64,000 nt of DNA from Sesamum alatum (lineage: Eukaryota; Streptophyta; Magnoliopsida; Lamiales; Pedaliaceae): contig JACGWO010000004.1 in the NCBI GenBank assembly GCA_034509735.1, positions 25,215,395 through 25,279,394 on the forward strand. Direction: 5' to 3'. The notes beneath the pieces were generated by a model. The model did not search any database, was not told the DNA's origin, and saw only the letters and a list, made by a program, of their open reading frames with translations. Below, piece by piece: positions 39,732 through 51,485 of the stretch (positions within the stretch are counted from its first letter, which is position 1; each line of letters starts with the position of its first letter). The translations under genes and the position numbers were made by a program.

Positions 39732-40984
39732 AGTCGTTCACGAACATATGCTTGAAAATGTAATTTTCGAAGTGAATGAATCGCGAAAATATGAATTGAA
39801 AATCGAATGGGCCGCCATCTTTGTGGATTTGCTTCAAACCAATTTAATTTGGGTCTCAAATGCTTTTTAAATGAAGTCCATGGCCCGTTTCTCCAAAAGG
39901 GGAAAAACACTTCTTTCATTAATCTCTTTTTGTGTTTCCTTTTACAAGTAGGAGCAACAACACTCAGACCACTTTTCCTCATCCTTTGCTACCTTGAGCC
40001 GACGCACATTACTTCAAGGCAAGAGAATTCTGAATGTTCATGAATTCTATTTCGGGCCTAACTCTACTAAGAGCAAGATGAATGTGATTCTGTGCAATTC
40101 AAGCTTCCTTCAAATTAATGAGTCTTAATTGAACTGTAACTCAAATTCCTTTTTTTCTTGGACTAAAACACTTCGACTGGATATGTATATAAGGAACCTA
40201 ATTTGATGTCGATTGAGCATTGCGAGATCGATTATTGACAGAATTTGTGGTATGTTTTGATAGCCAAATATTTTTTTCTTCTTCAATTTTCTGGTATACA
40301 TACAAAGTGTTTGTCATAATGTCCCAATAGATTTTCTCTTCTTTTTTTTTTCGCAGAATTTTCAGCTCGCCACAAGTCGAATTAAGGCCCGCAATTATTT
40401 GGAATTGAACAACAACAACATCAAACTGCTTATAGACACGGTGGGTGGTGGAGTAGATAGAGAATTGGAGGCAATGAGCCAAATTGACCAAGTTACTAAG
40501 CCCTAGTACATGAGCCAAGTTATAGTTCAATTCTTTGTAGAATCTTCAGCCTTTCAAGAAGCTTTCGGCTCAGTGATAAGATTTCAACTTCAATTCCTTG
40601 AATTTCAACCCGCTTGTCACGATAATATTTCTAGCTCATAGTTTCTCAGTCCTTTGTAGTTTGTTTCATCCTTTGGGCTTTATTTGACGACGAGATCCTC
40701 AAACTTGTATTTATGGCTTTGGACTTTCGTTAGCTGGGACGTATACTTTGTAGTATTGTTTGGGAAGTTTAGTGCAATGAGTTTCTTGAATTTTACTAGA
40801 TGCATGAAGAAACTTGTGGTTACCTTTTTAAAGTTTGCAAACCATGTCCAAGTAAGATTAATAAGGGAAGCTCATTTAGGGAATGCCTCTTATGCCCTAA
40901 TGCTTTAAACCAAATTTAACTTGAATTCGTCTTGGCCTTGTCTCCAATTACTTCCTTGGTAGAGGTAACCCACCAAGTCTGTTG

Positions 40985-41030
<46 letters not shown>

Positions 41031-41366
41031 TTTCAAATATGCTATTTGTGAGAACTAAACATAAGGTCAAACTTTAGGCTTCCTCTTGCATGACAAGCTC
41101 GTACAACACTTTGATGACAATATTCCTTCATGAATTTTTGGAGATTCCATCAAAGGAATAAGTATGCATGGTTTTGGACTATTTGTTCACATATTGCTTT
41201 CACAATTTATTTCAGTAATTTTTGTATTAACTCAATTAAATCCTCTCTCCTTGTTTTGATAGCTTGCAACATGGTTTATTTTAAAGATGAGTACTTTTCC
41301 TCCGGTTAACAAAACTTAGTAATTCTTGGCGATGAAAGTCAACTTACAGAGAAAGGAACGATTTTG
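39732..41366. other. Non-coding 3' region of the Ty3/gypsy element
   Basis: Between the antisense ORF and the polypurine tract. A 39-nt T run lies at 40989-41027. Small ORFs here have no recognisable domain. Confidence 0.6.
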
Positions 41367-43826
41367 ATGACCCACACACCTCTCATTGGTCGATATGCGA
41401 AGCAATGGCCAAGGTTGACGACTCCACTTCACATGGATAAATGGTCTCAAGAAGTTTCATTAAGCAAGGCTTCCAAGGTGTGGTCTTTACTAGCGACCCA
41501 TCACCGTTGTTCCGACTAACCGAGCTCTGTCGACGTAAGGCCGTTGCATTATTGAAGGAAAAGCCAAGTGGGGCGACAACGTTAACTTTGCTGGCGAGTT
41601 CCGCTTCATCAAAGGATTTTGGGAGTGGACGGAAGACGTACTCAGCCGGTGTAGGGACAAGCTAGTCGCGACCCAAGTATATGATGTTGTATACGCCTCA
41701 TTATTTACCTACGATCGCAATTTCGACATCGTCAAGGTGTTTTTGCGAAGCGTGGTGCCCATCTACTAACACTCTTCTGACGTCCTTCGGGGAGTTGTCT
41801 ATTTCGCTGTGGGACGTGCATACTCTTGTCGGACTTCCTATGGTCGGACTCCTTTATGATGAAGTCGTTCCCAATGCCAAGGAGCTTAACGGGGTTGACG
41901 AGACAGGGCGGAGACTTGTGCCTCGTTCTTGCAAATTCCTACTCCATGCTTAGCATTTGCTTTGAAAAAGTAATAATGATGGTCAATCCTCTCAAGTTTC
42001 TGCCGACAAATGGGTCAAGTTTTGACTTCGAAGGGCGACGAATTATTGTGAGCCCCCTCCGCGTAAAGAGAAGAAGGCCGTTCGCCCTAAGTCAACTCAT
42101 AACCCCTCCGGGACCTTTGGGGTACATGGCAAGTGGTCCACAACGAATGAGGTATTGTTCTCGAGGCTCGGTATCGAGGGGAGTTCAAAGGAAGAGACAT
42201 TCTTGGCGGCGTATTTGGCGTGTTGGCTTTGTACCTTTGTCCTTCCCACTCAAGATGTTGGTTCAATACGCCCAAGTGTTTTCAAGGTGGCGAGTGCTAT
42301 GGCAGCCGGTCGAAGGATTGGTCTTGCTGTTCCTGTCTTGGCTAACATTTACAAAGGTTTGAATAAGATCTCTAACTCCCCAAGGCCAACTCACGTACAC
42401 TCTCCATTTCCGATCACTTTATTTACAGTTGGATAGCTTATTATTTCAAGACCCATTATCAACTTGTGCAAAGCGTTCGTGGGCCCAAGATGACGCTCTT
42501 TTCAGGAGAGGGAGGCGCAAAATACTACGATCCGCAAGAGGCGAGAAAGCGGCTACACAGAGGCAATTTTATCTCTTGGACTTGCAACATGATTGTGTAG
42601 GACAAGGACTTTTCATTCACAAACGACGAGCACACCACAGAATCTGAAGAAATCTATTTCATGGTCGTCCGTTTGAACTACCTTCCTCTGCGGCAAGGTG
42701 ATCATTTCGTTGTTGAGTCCTATAGCCCTTATCGATTTAGTCGTCAATTTGGTTTCTTCCAAGAAGTACCGGGGATTATTTCTCAAGATGTTCGCAAAGC
42801 CTCTTTAGAGGGTGGAATCCGTTATTGGCGCTTGTGCATTTTGTCCAAGACCATGGAAAAAGTGTTGTTCCCTCCTATGCCCCCAAATATGAAGAAATTC
42901 TCCTCCGAGGCGTACAAAAGGTGGTGGCTCGGAGTTCATGGTGGCTACTTTGAAGAAAACATGTCGAAGTTGCCTGCCTTAGGCCCAAGTCAAGCTTCTC
43001 AAAAAGGCAAAAAGTGTGGTGAAGGAGTCGCCCAAGATCAACCTCGTGAGCCTTTTTGACGTAGATAAGAGCTTTTCTTTTGTTTCTAACTCTAGTTGAT
43101 GCATTATCGTAGCTCGAAGCTAAAGTCTTAGCCATTGAAGATGATAAAACTTCCCAAGACAGCCAAGGGTCGACTTTTGGGTCTAACTTGTTGGCTATGA
43201 CCCGTCCTCTTGGAATGGGGCTTAAGAGAAAACAACCCTCCTACCAAGCCGCCGTGTCGGTATTTGAAGGCGAGAGGTTCTTTTTTAATCATCAAAAGGA
43301 GTTCCTTCAGAAGCTGTGGAGTGATCTTCTCGTGAAGATATCAAACACCCCAATTGATTTCACCTCATCAATCGAAGATGAAGTTTACTTTGTTCTTGAG
43401 TCTATGAAGAGCTTCCAGAATTTTGACATCTCAAACGTGGAAGAATCGATGAACACGTTTTTCGCCAAGGCTGCTGCTTATGATGAGGCGAGGTTGTCGT
43501 CTTCTGAAAGGTTATCCAAAGATCTTTTCGACCGGCAGTTAAAGGAAGTCAACGATCGTCTTCAACTCGTCCTTGACAAAGTTCAACATCGATGGTTCGT
43601 GACTTGCGGATTTGAAAGAGCAAAGGAAGAACTTGTAAGCTACTCTAAAGGAAGAGAATCGGCTTTTTCATAGCGCCCAAGTTGGAGTTCGTGAAATTGT
43701 GGAGGAAATTGCGGCGCTTGAGAATACCACCCCCTCAACGATGAAGTAGTTGCGAGTTTGGAGGCTTCAAGGACACACTTGGAAGCCCTCAAGGAAGGGT
43801 TGAAGGATTTGCGTCCCTTTGCTTGA
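41367..43826 (+). pseudogene. Antisense ORF of the Ty3 element, plant-mobile-domain-like, decayed
   Basis: Runs opposite to gag-pol, from an ATG at 41367 to a TGA at 43824-43826, with several frame changes and stops. In successive frames it shows GEFRFIKGFWEWTEDVL, VYDVVYASLFTYDRNFD and then WCPSTNTLLTSFGELSISLW (from 41753), followed by LVGLPMVGLLYDEVVP. This is the pattern of the plant mobile domain shared by host MAIN-like proteins and some retrotransposons. Downstream blocks (42661-43059 and 43188-43673) continue as a charged, partly coiled-coil protein. Extra antisense ORFs between pol and the 3' LTR are known in Tat-type elements. The function is not established. Broken here. Confidence 0.75.
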
Positions 43827-44238
43827 GATTTGCTTAGGACCTTTTATTTTGTCGCATTTGATTCCCTTTTTTCTTTGTTCAATGTCATGAACTCCAATGT
43901 TTTCTTGAGATTACGTAATAGAAGCTTTTTTTCTTTTCTTTCTATCTTGCAATCTTTGAGCATGTTTGAGTACTTCCACTCTGAACGACTTCATAAGAGG
44001 AATAAAACTCATTTAAGTGTTATGACTGAACTTAGAATATCTGAGCTGCCTACGTATCTCATCAAGAGGATCAAGTCAATTCGTAGTTCAGGGATACAAA
44101 ATATTTATTTGGAGAGGGGAGGGCCGTTCACAGTTTATACTCATGTGGGCCAGGAGTTTTTTTTCTTACTTGTTTTTGAATTTTTTCTTTTCTATTTCTT
44201 CTTTTTGTTTTCTTTTTTTTTGTTTTCTTTTTTTTTTT
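43827..44238. other. T-rich spacer between antisense ORF and integrase
   Basis: Convergent spacer between the end of the antisense ORF and the end of integrase. It has long T-rich tracts (44150-44240) and a GAGCTGCCTACGTATCTCAT motif at 44042-44061. No coding call; the ORFs here are Phe-rich read-through of T runs. Confidence 0.6.
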
Positions 44239-45306
44239 TCAGGTGTAATACCGCTTCAAGAACTTTCCATTTATCGGGCCTATCCTCAAGCCATCTTCAG
44301 CAACCAGCTTATATGCACCATTTGTGTAGACCTCTTTGACGACATACAGACCATCCCATTTTGGCAAGAACTTGTTGCTCGTTCGATGCGTTGTGATTAT
44401 AGGCTTCCTTACTGCGAGTACAAGATCACCAACTTGAAAAGAGCGCAGGTGGACTTTCTTGTTGAATGCCTTGGATAATCGGGCTTGATAACACTCGAGC
44501 CTCTGTTGTGCTTCCAATCTCTTCTCATCGAGAGCTTCTAGCTCTTCAAGCCGTATTCGAGCGTTTTCTTCTTTAGTAAGCCCTTCTTGTATTGCCATCC
44601 TTAATGAAGGGATTTGTTGCTCAAGTGGGAGGACTGCCTCAACTCCATAAACCAAGGCATAAGGAGTTGTTTGCGTAGGCGTTCTGACGGTGGTTCTGTA
44701 TGCCCATAGAGCTTCTCCAATTCTCTCGTGCGAATCCCATTTTGACTTGGTCACCACTTTCTTCAATAGGCTGCACAGAGTTTTGTTAAAAGCTTCAGCA
44801 AGGCCGTTGGCAGTGGCATAGTACATAAAAGAGTTTCTTTGCTTGAATCCAAACTTCTGACACAATTTGTCTATCAAGCTGTTTCAGAAGGGTTTTCCAT
44901 TATCAGTGATGATATACCTGGGCACTCCGTAGCGATATATGATGTGTGTATGGATGAAATCAACAATATTCTCTTTCTTCACTTCTTTGAGGGGGACTGC
45001 TTCAGCCCATTTAGAGAAGTAGTCAGTTGCTGCCAAGATATATACGTAACCACCGGAGGACTTTGTCATGGGTCCCACGACATCCAAACCCCAAGCATCA
45101 AAGGGACATGAAGCTACAGTAGGGTGCAATGGCTCAGGTGGTTGGTGGATAAGATTGGCGTGAATTTGACAGGCTTGACATCTCCATGCATAGTCCATCC
45201 AGTCCTTAACCATTGTAGGCCAGTAATAACCCATCCTTTTTATACGAAAGTGCAGCTTTGGTCCGGATTGGTGGACACCACAAACTCTAGAGTGGGCTTC
45301 TTCCAT
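44239..45306 (-). pseudogene. Integrase of the Ty3/gypsy element, interrupted
   Basis: DDE integrase that joins retrotransposon cDNA to host DNA. The N-terminal zinc-binding region is visible as HSRVCGVHQSGPKLHF with CQACQIH downstream. The catalytic Asp is in GLDVVGP, the second Asp in IITDNGKPF and the Glu in NGLAEAFNKTL. An in-frame TGA directly after TDNGKPF (44881-44883) cuts the catalytic core. The C-terminal part (VGDLVLAV ... WDGLYVV ... INGKFLKRYYT) runs to the stop at 44239, with no chromodomain after it. Confidence 0.9.
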
Positions 45307-45603
45307 AGCTTGTATTTGCTCATCATCATTTAGGCAACGTAAGAAAATACCATCAAAAGAGCGTGTCTTTGAACTAGATGAAGCGCGATGTCTGGCGCCG
45401 AATTTTGGCCCTTCGTCGTAAATTGTCGGGTAACTTCTTGTACTTCAAGTAATCGACGAGTGGTTGTCGCCAATCTTCCTCTTCAATTTCGAAAACCTCT
45501 ATAACATGATTTTCTTTTTCTTGGAATGTGTCATCCTCATCGTCACTGAAGACCGGTGGTGTGACCCAATTCTTACATATCGGTATGCGTGTTTTCTTAT
45601 CGG

Positions 45604-45981
45604 TCATCGAGAAGGTTGAAGCAAGCTTGGCCAACGCATCAGCTTGTTTAGTATCTTTCGCAGATGCTCAAGTTCTACATCTCCTAGCCATCCTACCAGC
45701 CTTCTCGCGTAGCCATAATATGGAAGCAACTCAGGCTTTTTGACTTCGTAGAGACCGAGGAGCTGATTGATCACTAACTGAGAGTCTCCGTATACTTTGA
45801 GGTGTCGTTGCTTTATGTCAACTGCCATTTCCAATCCGAGGATTAAAGCTTGATATTCCGCCATATTATTTGAAAAGTTCTGGGTTAAAGTGAAGGAATA
45901 AAGCAGGACTTTCCCTTCAGATGTGATAAAGACAACCCCAGCCCCGACTCCTTCTCTATGGGCAGCTCCATCAAAGTACAT
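45604..45981 (-). pseudogene. Second RNase H (archaeal-type) of the Ty3 element
   Basis: A separate RNase H fold follows the usual one. It opens with YFDGAAHREGVGAG and has NNMAEYQALILGLEMA and VYGDSQLVINQL: the acidic triad Asp4, Glu42 and Asp66 of this frame. Archaeal-type second RNase H domains are known in Tat-lineage plant retrotransposons and are thought to have been acquired from a cellular source. It is separated from the preceding ORF only by an in-frame TGA at 45985-45987. A frameshift near 45620 then moves the linker to integrase into another frame (45374-45634). Confidence 0.85.
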
Positions 45982-45984
45982 TTT

Positions 45985-47290
45985 TCAAGGGGGCGTAACT
46001 TCAATCAGAAGGACATCCTCATCCGGCAAGTCATAAAACAATTCCCTTTCGGCAGGCATGGGGTGATCAGCTAGAAAGTTTGCTAAAACTTGTCCCTTCA
46101 CAGCCTTTTGAGGAACGTATGTGATCTCGAATTGTTGCAGCTGAAGATACCATCTTGCGAGTCTACCAGACAGTACTGGCTTTGCCATGACATATTTCAG
46201 GGGATTTGCTTTTGAGACCAGATGGACACTGTGTGACTGAAAGTAATGCTTCAACTTTTGGGTTGCGAAGATGAGCGCCAAACATAGCTTTTCGATGGGT
46301 GAATAATTGAGCTCGTTTGGTGTCATCGTTCTGCTTAAATAGTATAAAACATTCTCTTTCCCCTCATTATCTTTCTGGGCAAGTAAGATTCTCACGGAGC
46401 GCTCTTGAGCAGCGACGTACAAAATTAAGGGGCGTCCGGGGACGGGTGCAACCAACACCGGAGGCTTCATTAAGTAGGATTTTATGGTTCTGAATGCTTT
46501 ATTACAAGCCTCATCCCATTCGAAGGGCACATCTTTCTTCATTAGGCGACTGAATGGTTGGCAACGGCCTGCTAGATTTGAAATGAATCTTCGAAGGTAT
46601 GCGAGCTTTCCTTGCAAACTCTGGAGCTCATGGATGTTTTGATGTTCCGACATTTTTAATATAGCATCGATCTTGGCTTGCTCAATTTCTATACCCCTTT
46701 GATGGACAATGAACCCAAGAAAACTTTCTGGATGTCACCCCGAACGCACATTTGGAGGGATTCATTCTTAGCTGGTATCTCATCAAATGTTCGAAGACCT
46801 TCCTTAAGTCGTGAATATGATCCCCTTGTTTCTTTGACTTCACTACCAGGTCATCGACATAGCATTCTATATTCTTGTGGATCATGTCGTCGAAGATCTT
46901 TTGCATTGCCCTTTGATATGTAGCACCGACATTCTTTAATCCAAAAGGCATGACCTTGTAGCAATATATGCCTTTAGGAGTGTGAAACGCCGTCAATTCT
47001 TCGTCTGCCGGCACCATGCGTATTTGATTATATCCCGATGACCCGTCCATGAAAGATAAGGCTTCATGACCCGTAGTAGCGTCTATCATCAATTCAACAA
47101 TGGGTAATGGAAATTCGTCCTTGGGGCATGCGTGATTCAAGTCTCTAAAATCGACGCATACTCAAATTTGTCCATTCTTCATTTTCACAGGGACGATACT
47201 GAAAATCCACGTTGGGTACTTGACTTCTCGAATGAAACTGACTTCAATAAGCTTGTTCACTTCACCGTCAATCAATGGGATTAGCCCAGG
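45985..47290 (-). pseudogene. Reverse transcriptase and first RNase H of the Ty3 element
   Basis: Reverse transcriptase motifs appear in order: FSIVPVKMKNGQI, then FMDGSSGYNQIRM, MPFGLKNVGATYQRAM, and the catalytic YVDD (46850-46861). The first RNase H with its linker follows at 46653-45985 (FEWDEACNKAF, ERSVRILLAQ, NYSPIEKLCLALIFATQKLKHY). It is broken by a TGA at 47162-47164 just before the core motif and by a frame change near 46660-46690. The leading Asp of the first RNase H motif is not seen (ERSVRILLAQ), which may mean this copy of the domain had already lost activity. Confidence 0.9.
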
Positions 47291-48528
47291 TCGGAATCTC
47301 CTTTGGGCTTGTTTGACGGGACGAGCCCCTTTCTTCACCGACAGGTGGTGCACACCTACTTTTGGGTCTAGCCTGGGCATTTCTTTGTAGGACCATGCGA
47401 ACACGTCTTTATACTCATTAAGTAGCGTGACATAAGCCTCATCTTCTTCCGGGGTTAGAGAGGCGCTTGTGTAAATTGGTCGGGGATCTTCGACATCACC
47501 TAGATTGACTTCTTTCAACTCATCAATGGTGGTTTTAACGCCTTCTTCAAATTCTAGAGGAGCCTCTTCAGCGTCTTCATCTTCAACCTCCTCATTTTCA
47601 ATTAAAGTGATGTGATGAGCCAGGGCGATATCCTCTTCAGCATTACCGTTAACATAATTGGATGATGCTACGCTTTCTCTGTCATCCTCGTCATCAAATT
47701 GAACTTGTGTGAAGACCATTGTTTTTGTTTTAACCTTCAAGACTCTGTCACATGATATGTCTAGAGTTGTGTGGTGTCTCATTCTGGAAGGAAGCGAACT
47801 TCTAAGTTTCTGTGAGGATGTGATGTTTTCCTTCGATTGTGCAACCACCTTGGACATGGCTTTCTTTTGGTACATCATTCTTTTTCGTGGACCAAGTCTA
47901 TCAAAGACAGATTGATTATTGGTCTTTTTATGCACCATTCTTTTACGTGTGCCAAGTCTGCTGAAGACAGACTCTTGTGGATTTTCTTTCCCTTGGTCAT
48001 CTTCTGTTGAAGAGAGACTTTCGCTGACATGGTTGCTGCTGGCCCTTTTTATGGCAATGCGGATAGGCTTAGGAAGGATAAAGCTAAGACCCACACGTGA
48101 ATCTGGGACTACATGTCCTTTTTCCTTTAACATCACTTGGGTGGCGTTGAGTCCATGGAGCTTCTTGTTGGTGGCTTCGAGAGGAAGCTTTCGAAGGGCT
48201 AATCTTTCTTGTGGATTATACCCGGCTTTAACAAGCAATTTTGAAGACCTTAGGATCATACCCTTCTCCATCTATAGCCAACGCTTCATGTCCCTCTTCT
48301 TCTTTTTGGGTTGAGGACACGAATCTTTCGAGTGGCAGTTTCGATGGTTGCTTCGCGTTGACTTGAGTCAATGGTAAAGTCAGTATTTGAAGCATTGATG
48401 CCACGTTGAGGGGACCACAGAATTTTCATGCAACCAAGGGCAGCCAAGAAGTATGTTGTAAGAAATCTTAACGTCTATAACATGAAATAGTGCAGTTGAC
48501 GCCATATCATCCATCGATAATTCCATCC
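47162..48528 (-). pseudogene. Protease-RT connector of the Ty3 polyprotein
   Basis: A 369-codon open stretch (48271-47162) is strongly acidic in its middle (EEVEDEDAEEAPLEFEEGV). It ends in the lead-in to reverse transcriptase (DVFAWSYKEMPRLDP and GARPVKQAQRRF), which is typical of plant Ty3 pol. The segment 48272-48528, between it and protease, is in another frame. A near-repeat is visible inside (VFSRLGTRKRMVHKK and VFDRLGPRKRMMYQK). Confidence 0.8.
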
Positions 48529-50395
48529 TTATAATGCCGACATCTCTTTGTCCTCCTTGATTGAAGCCTTGAATATGAGGCGGCTGTTTGCTAGTTCGTC
48601 CATCGGGATCCCCAAGTCTCTCAAGGTTCTTAGGGGTAAGATATTGACTGCGGAGCCTCCATCGATCAATATTCTATTCACCTTTTGTTCACGTGCATAT
48701 CCAACAACGAACAAGGGGCGGTTATGTGGTTTTGACCCAAGAAGCAAATCTTCGTCGGTGAAGGTAATGGTGGACATGCATTCATCACTATCAGAGGAAT
48801 CTTTTTTTTTAGACAGAGCGTCCTCTTTGATCGTAGTATCATTCTCGTGTGTGGTATTGTAGGAGGCTTCACTGTCAAAAGATCCACACTTGACCGAGGT
48901 CACATTTGCTGCTGCGGTATCTTCTTCAAGAGAGATCTTGCCTTGGCGAGCTAATTGCATAACCTTGTCTTTGAACACAAAGCAATCTTGTATTGAATGC
49001 CCAACTAAACGATGGTACTTGCAATATTTTGGTTCATCTGTTCGTTCGGCTTCTTCAGGTCGTTTTGCTTCAGGTAGTTCGATGAGGTTAGCCTCCAACA
49101 AGTCATCAAGTATGCCGAGGACATCGGAATCAAGGAAAGGATATTGCTTTGCTTGCATTTCTTTCAAAGTTAGTTTTCTTTGCGGTCTCTCGTAAGGAGC
49201 GTTTTGCTTCGGGGTAATGCTGTCTTTTGTTGCGCTCCTAAGCTTCAGTGGCGCTACATTCACTGTCATCAATTCCTTGCTTGGAGGTTTTGAAAAAGGT
49301 TTGCCCCCTTTCTTGATTTCTTGCCTTTCCTTGGTTCTGCGGGGCTATTGGACAGGTGGTCCTTCTACTCCACTTGTTTTCATACTTAACTCCATGTCAT
49401 GTGATCGAGTGGCCAAATCTTCGAATGATCTGGGTAGGATTCCTTGAAGAATATACCGAAGACCCCAATGCATACCTTGAATACACATCTCAATGGCGGA
49501 GGCTTCAGATAATCGATCTTTGCAGTTGAGGCTCAGATTCCTCCACCTATTGATATAATCGATAACTGGCTCGTCCTTCCACTGGTGAGAATTTGTAAGC
49601 TCAATCATGCTGACAGTGCGCCGAGTGCTATAGAAGCGATTCAGGAATTCTTGCTCTAGTTGGTCCCATCCATCAATTGAATCGGCTTCCAAATCAGTAT
49701 ACCAATCAAATACGTTGCCTTTCAGTGATCGGACGAACTATTTGACTAGATGATCAGCATTGTTGCACGTTTCGACGAAGTGGGCGACGTGCTTCTTAGG
49801 ATTGCCTTTGCCGTCAAATTGTTGGAACTTCGGCGGTTGGTAGCCCATTGACATCTGTAAGCTGTCAATTCTTGGAGTGTAGGGCTTGAAGTAAGTAAAG
49901 GATGACCTTGAGCTTCCCTCAATCTTGCTCCTAATGGTCCCTTCGATGAATTCTTTCAATTGGTCCACAAGGATCAGTCCATTGGACGAGACTTGAAGCC
50001 CTTTTGCAGGTTCATCTTTCTCGGTGTAGTTCTCCTTTGTGGATATTTCTACTTTCATCGTGAGCCTCAACTTGTTTTCCCCGAGCATGGCTTGTCTCAA
50101 CGTTGTCCGGCTTGTTGATCAACCTAGCGATTTGGGCATCTTGCTCTTGGACATGCTTCGTGAGTCCCTCGATAGCTCTTGTCAAGCTTGCAATTTGCTC
50201 TTCTAAGATGGTGGCATTCGTCACCATGACTGGGGCCACATTCGTTGCGAAGGAATAGCTAGACTCGGAGCGAGGAGAGGACGGAGGAGATTTATCTTTG
50301 TCATCTTCGCTTCCGTGGTTAGGCACGAATATGCCCTTCTGAGCAGACTCAATTGGAGGAGTCATCTGGGAAGATTCCTTGAGTTTCTTCGACAT
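48529..50395 (-). pseudogene. gag and protease of the Ty3/gypsy element
   Basis: gag starts at the ATG at 50395, about 150 nt inside the 5' LTR, with a coiled-coil N-terminus (EEQIASLTRAIEGLTKHVQE). The capsid-like part follows in two frames, with KFQQFDGKGNPKKHVAHF and WDQLEQEFLNRFYS. A zinc-knuckle variant CKYHRLVGHSIQDC (C-x2-H-x4-H-x4-C) is at about 49023-48982. The protease active site ILIDGGSAVNILP is near 48672-48634. Breaks: a frameshift near 50060-50100, TAG at 49738-49740, TAG near 49345 and a stop at 48529. Confidence 0.88.
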
Positions 50396-50524
50396 GCTCC
50401 TCGTAGTAACACCGAGACTCTTGGTACTTAAACTTGAAGACTTCGATGTGGTGAGTAACTTTTCCTTGAGTGTCCATTGAAATACTTCAGACTTTGTTGA
50501 AGGGAAGAGATGAGAGGTATAGCT

Positions 50525-50542
50525 GTCCCACTGGGCGTGCCA
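50525..50542 (-). other. Candidate primer-binding site of the Ty3 element
   Basis: On the element strand, five bases after the 5' LTR, the sequence reads TGGCACGCCCAGTGGGAC. The position and the TGG start suit a tRNA primer site. The primer tRNA is not identified here. Confidence 0.6.
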
Positions 50543-50547
50543 AAATT

Positions 50548-51485
50548 TGTAAACAAATTTTCGTGTTCCTGAATTTAACGAAACAAGAAAATATTATAAA
50601 TAAACTTCTTGGATTGATTGAAGTATTTGTGGGTGCGAAATCTTTAGTTGGAACCTCTGATTCTTCTCTTGAAGAATGTGATCTTTGACTTCGGCAACTT
50701 CGGAAGTGAAACCTATGTTTGATCTCCTTTGACGTTGACTTTGACTTTGAATAACGTTAATTTGAGGGTCGTTGACTTGTTCCCGGATCAAACGCTATAA
50801 ACTTGGAGATATTGACTTGAACTTGGGATATTTCTTGGTGGATTTGAGACTTTGATCTTCCGGCAAGGTGGACTTATGTATTGATAACGTTAATTCGCCG
50901 ATCTTCAGACTTCTTGTCGAATCAAACGCTGACTTTGGACGATTTCCGCGATGAACGCATTGAATCTTGCCTAGAACACCGTGGATCTTCCTTGATTTGT
51001 GCTTGAGAGGATCTCGGGACTTCTTGAATGCTATCTTGCTTGTGTCTTCAATTGTATGTGTGTGTTTTAAATGAGTTCCAAAGGACCCCTTTATATAGTT
51101 GTCAAAGAGGTAGAGTTGTAGTGAACTTGAACACTTATTTTGTATTATCCCTTTATTTTAATTTAAAGAAATAAACACATTAAATATTTGGGAAGACATG
51201 ATTGGTCAATTTCAATATTATCTCTTTAATTTTTGTATTTATTGAAAGAGATAATATGAGAAATATTTGTCTTGATTTGATTGGTTGAAACACCTCAATT
51301 TGACATGTGTCGACCGTTGATTTGATGACGAAATATATATCAAAATATCAATTAATTTAACTATTTATATTTAGAATTAATTTAGTAAATTTCAAAAATA
51401 TAAACAGAAAACGAATATAATTGATAAATAATATATATTTTTCACTTGTCGTCATTTGATTGGGTGCAAAGTTTATTTGTCTACA
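50548..51485 (-). repeat. 5' LTR of the Ty3/gypsy element
   Basis: 938 bp, the promoter-bearing LTR for the minus-strand element, ending TTTGTCTACA on the plus strand. The TATA box (CTATATAAAGG on the element strand) is at 51088-51098. Its partner is 38777-39717. Confidence 0.95.

Larger units (their letters stand above)
38777..51485 (-). mobile_element. Ty3/gypsy LTR retrotransposon, Tat-like, 12.7 kb
   Basis: A complete-length but decayed element read on the minus strand. LTRs of 941 and 938 bp (TG...CA ends) are flanked by TTCAC (38772-38776) and TCCAC (51486-51490), a 5-bp duplication with one change. The order on the element strand is primer site, gag, protease, reverse transcriptase, RNase H, second RNase H, integrase, antisense ORF, polypurine tract, LTR. 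Reverse transcriptase before integrase defines Ty3/gypsy. No chromodomain follows integrase. The second RNase H and the long antisense ORF point to the Tat lineage. By eye the LTRs differ at roughly 5-7 sites per 100, so it is not recent. Every ORF carries stops or frameshifts, so it is non-autonomous now. It is inserted in a MULE transposase gene. Confidence 0.93.

Noticed and set aside
41367..43826. Antisense ORF as an independent host MAIN-like gene
   Set aside because: It lies wholly within one LTR retrotransposon, in the position where extra antisense ORFs are known, and it is broken.
43830..44478. Phe-rich ORFs downstream of the antisense ORF
   Set aside because: Produced by T-rich tracts and, in the right half, the antisense of integrase.
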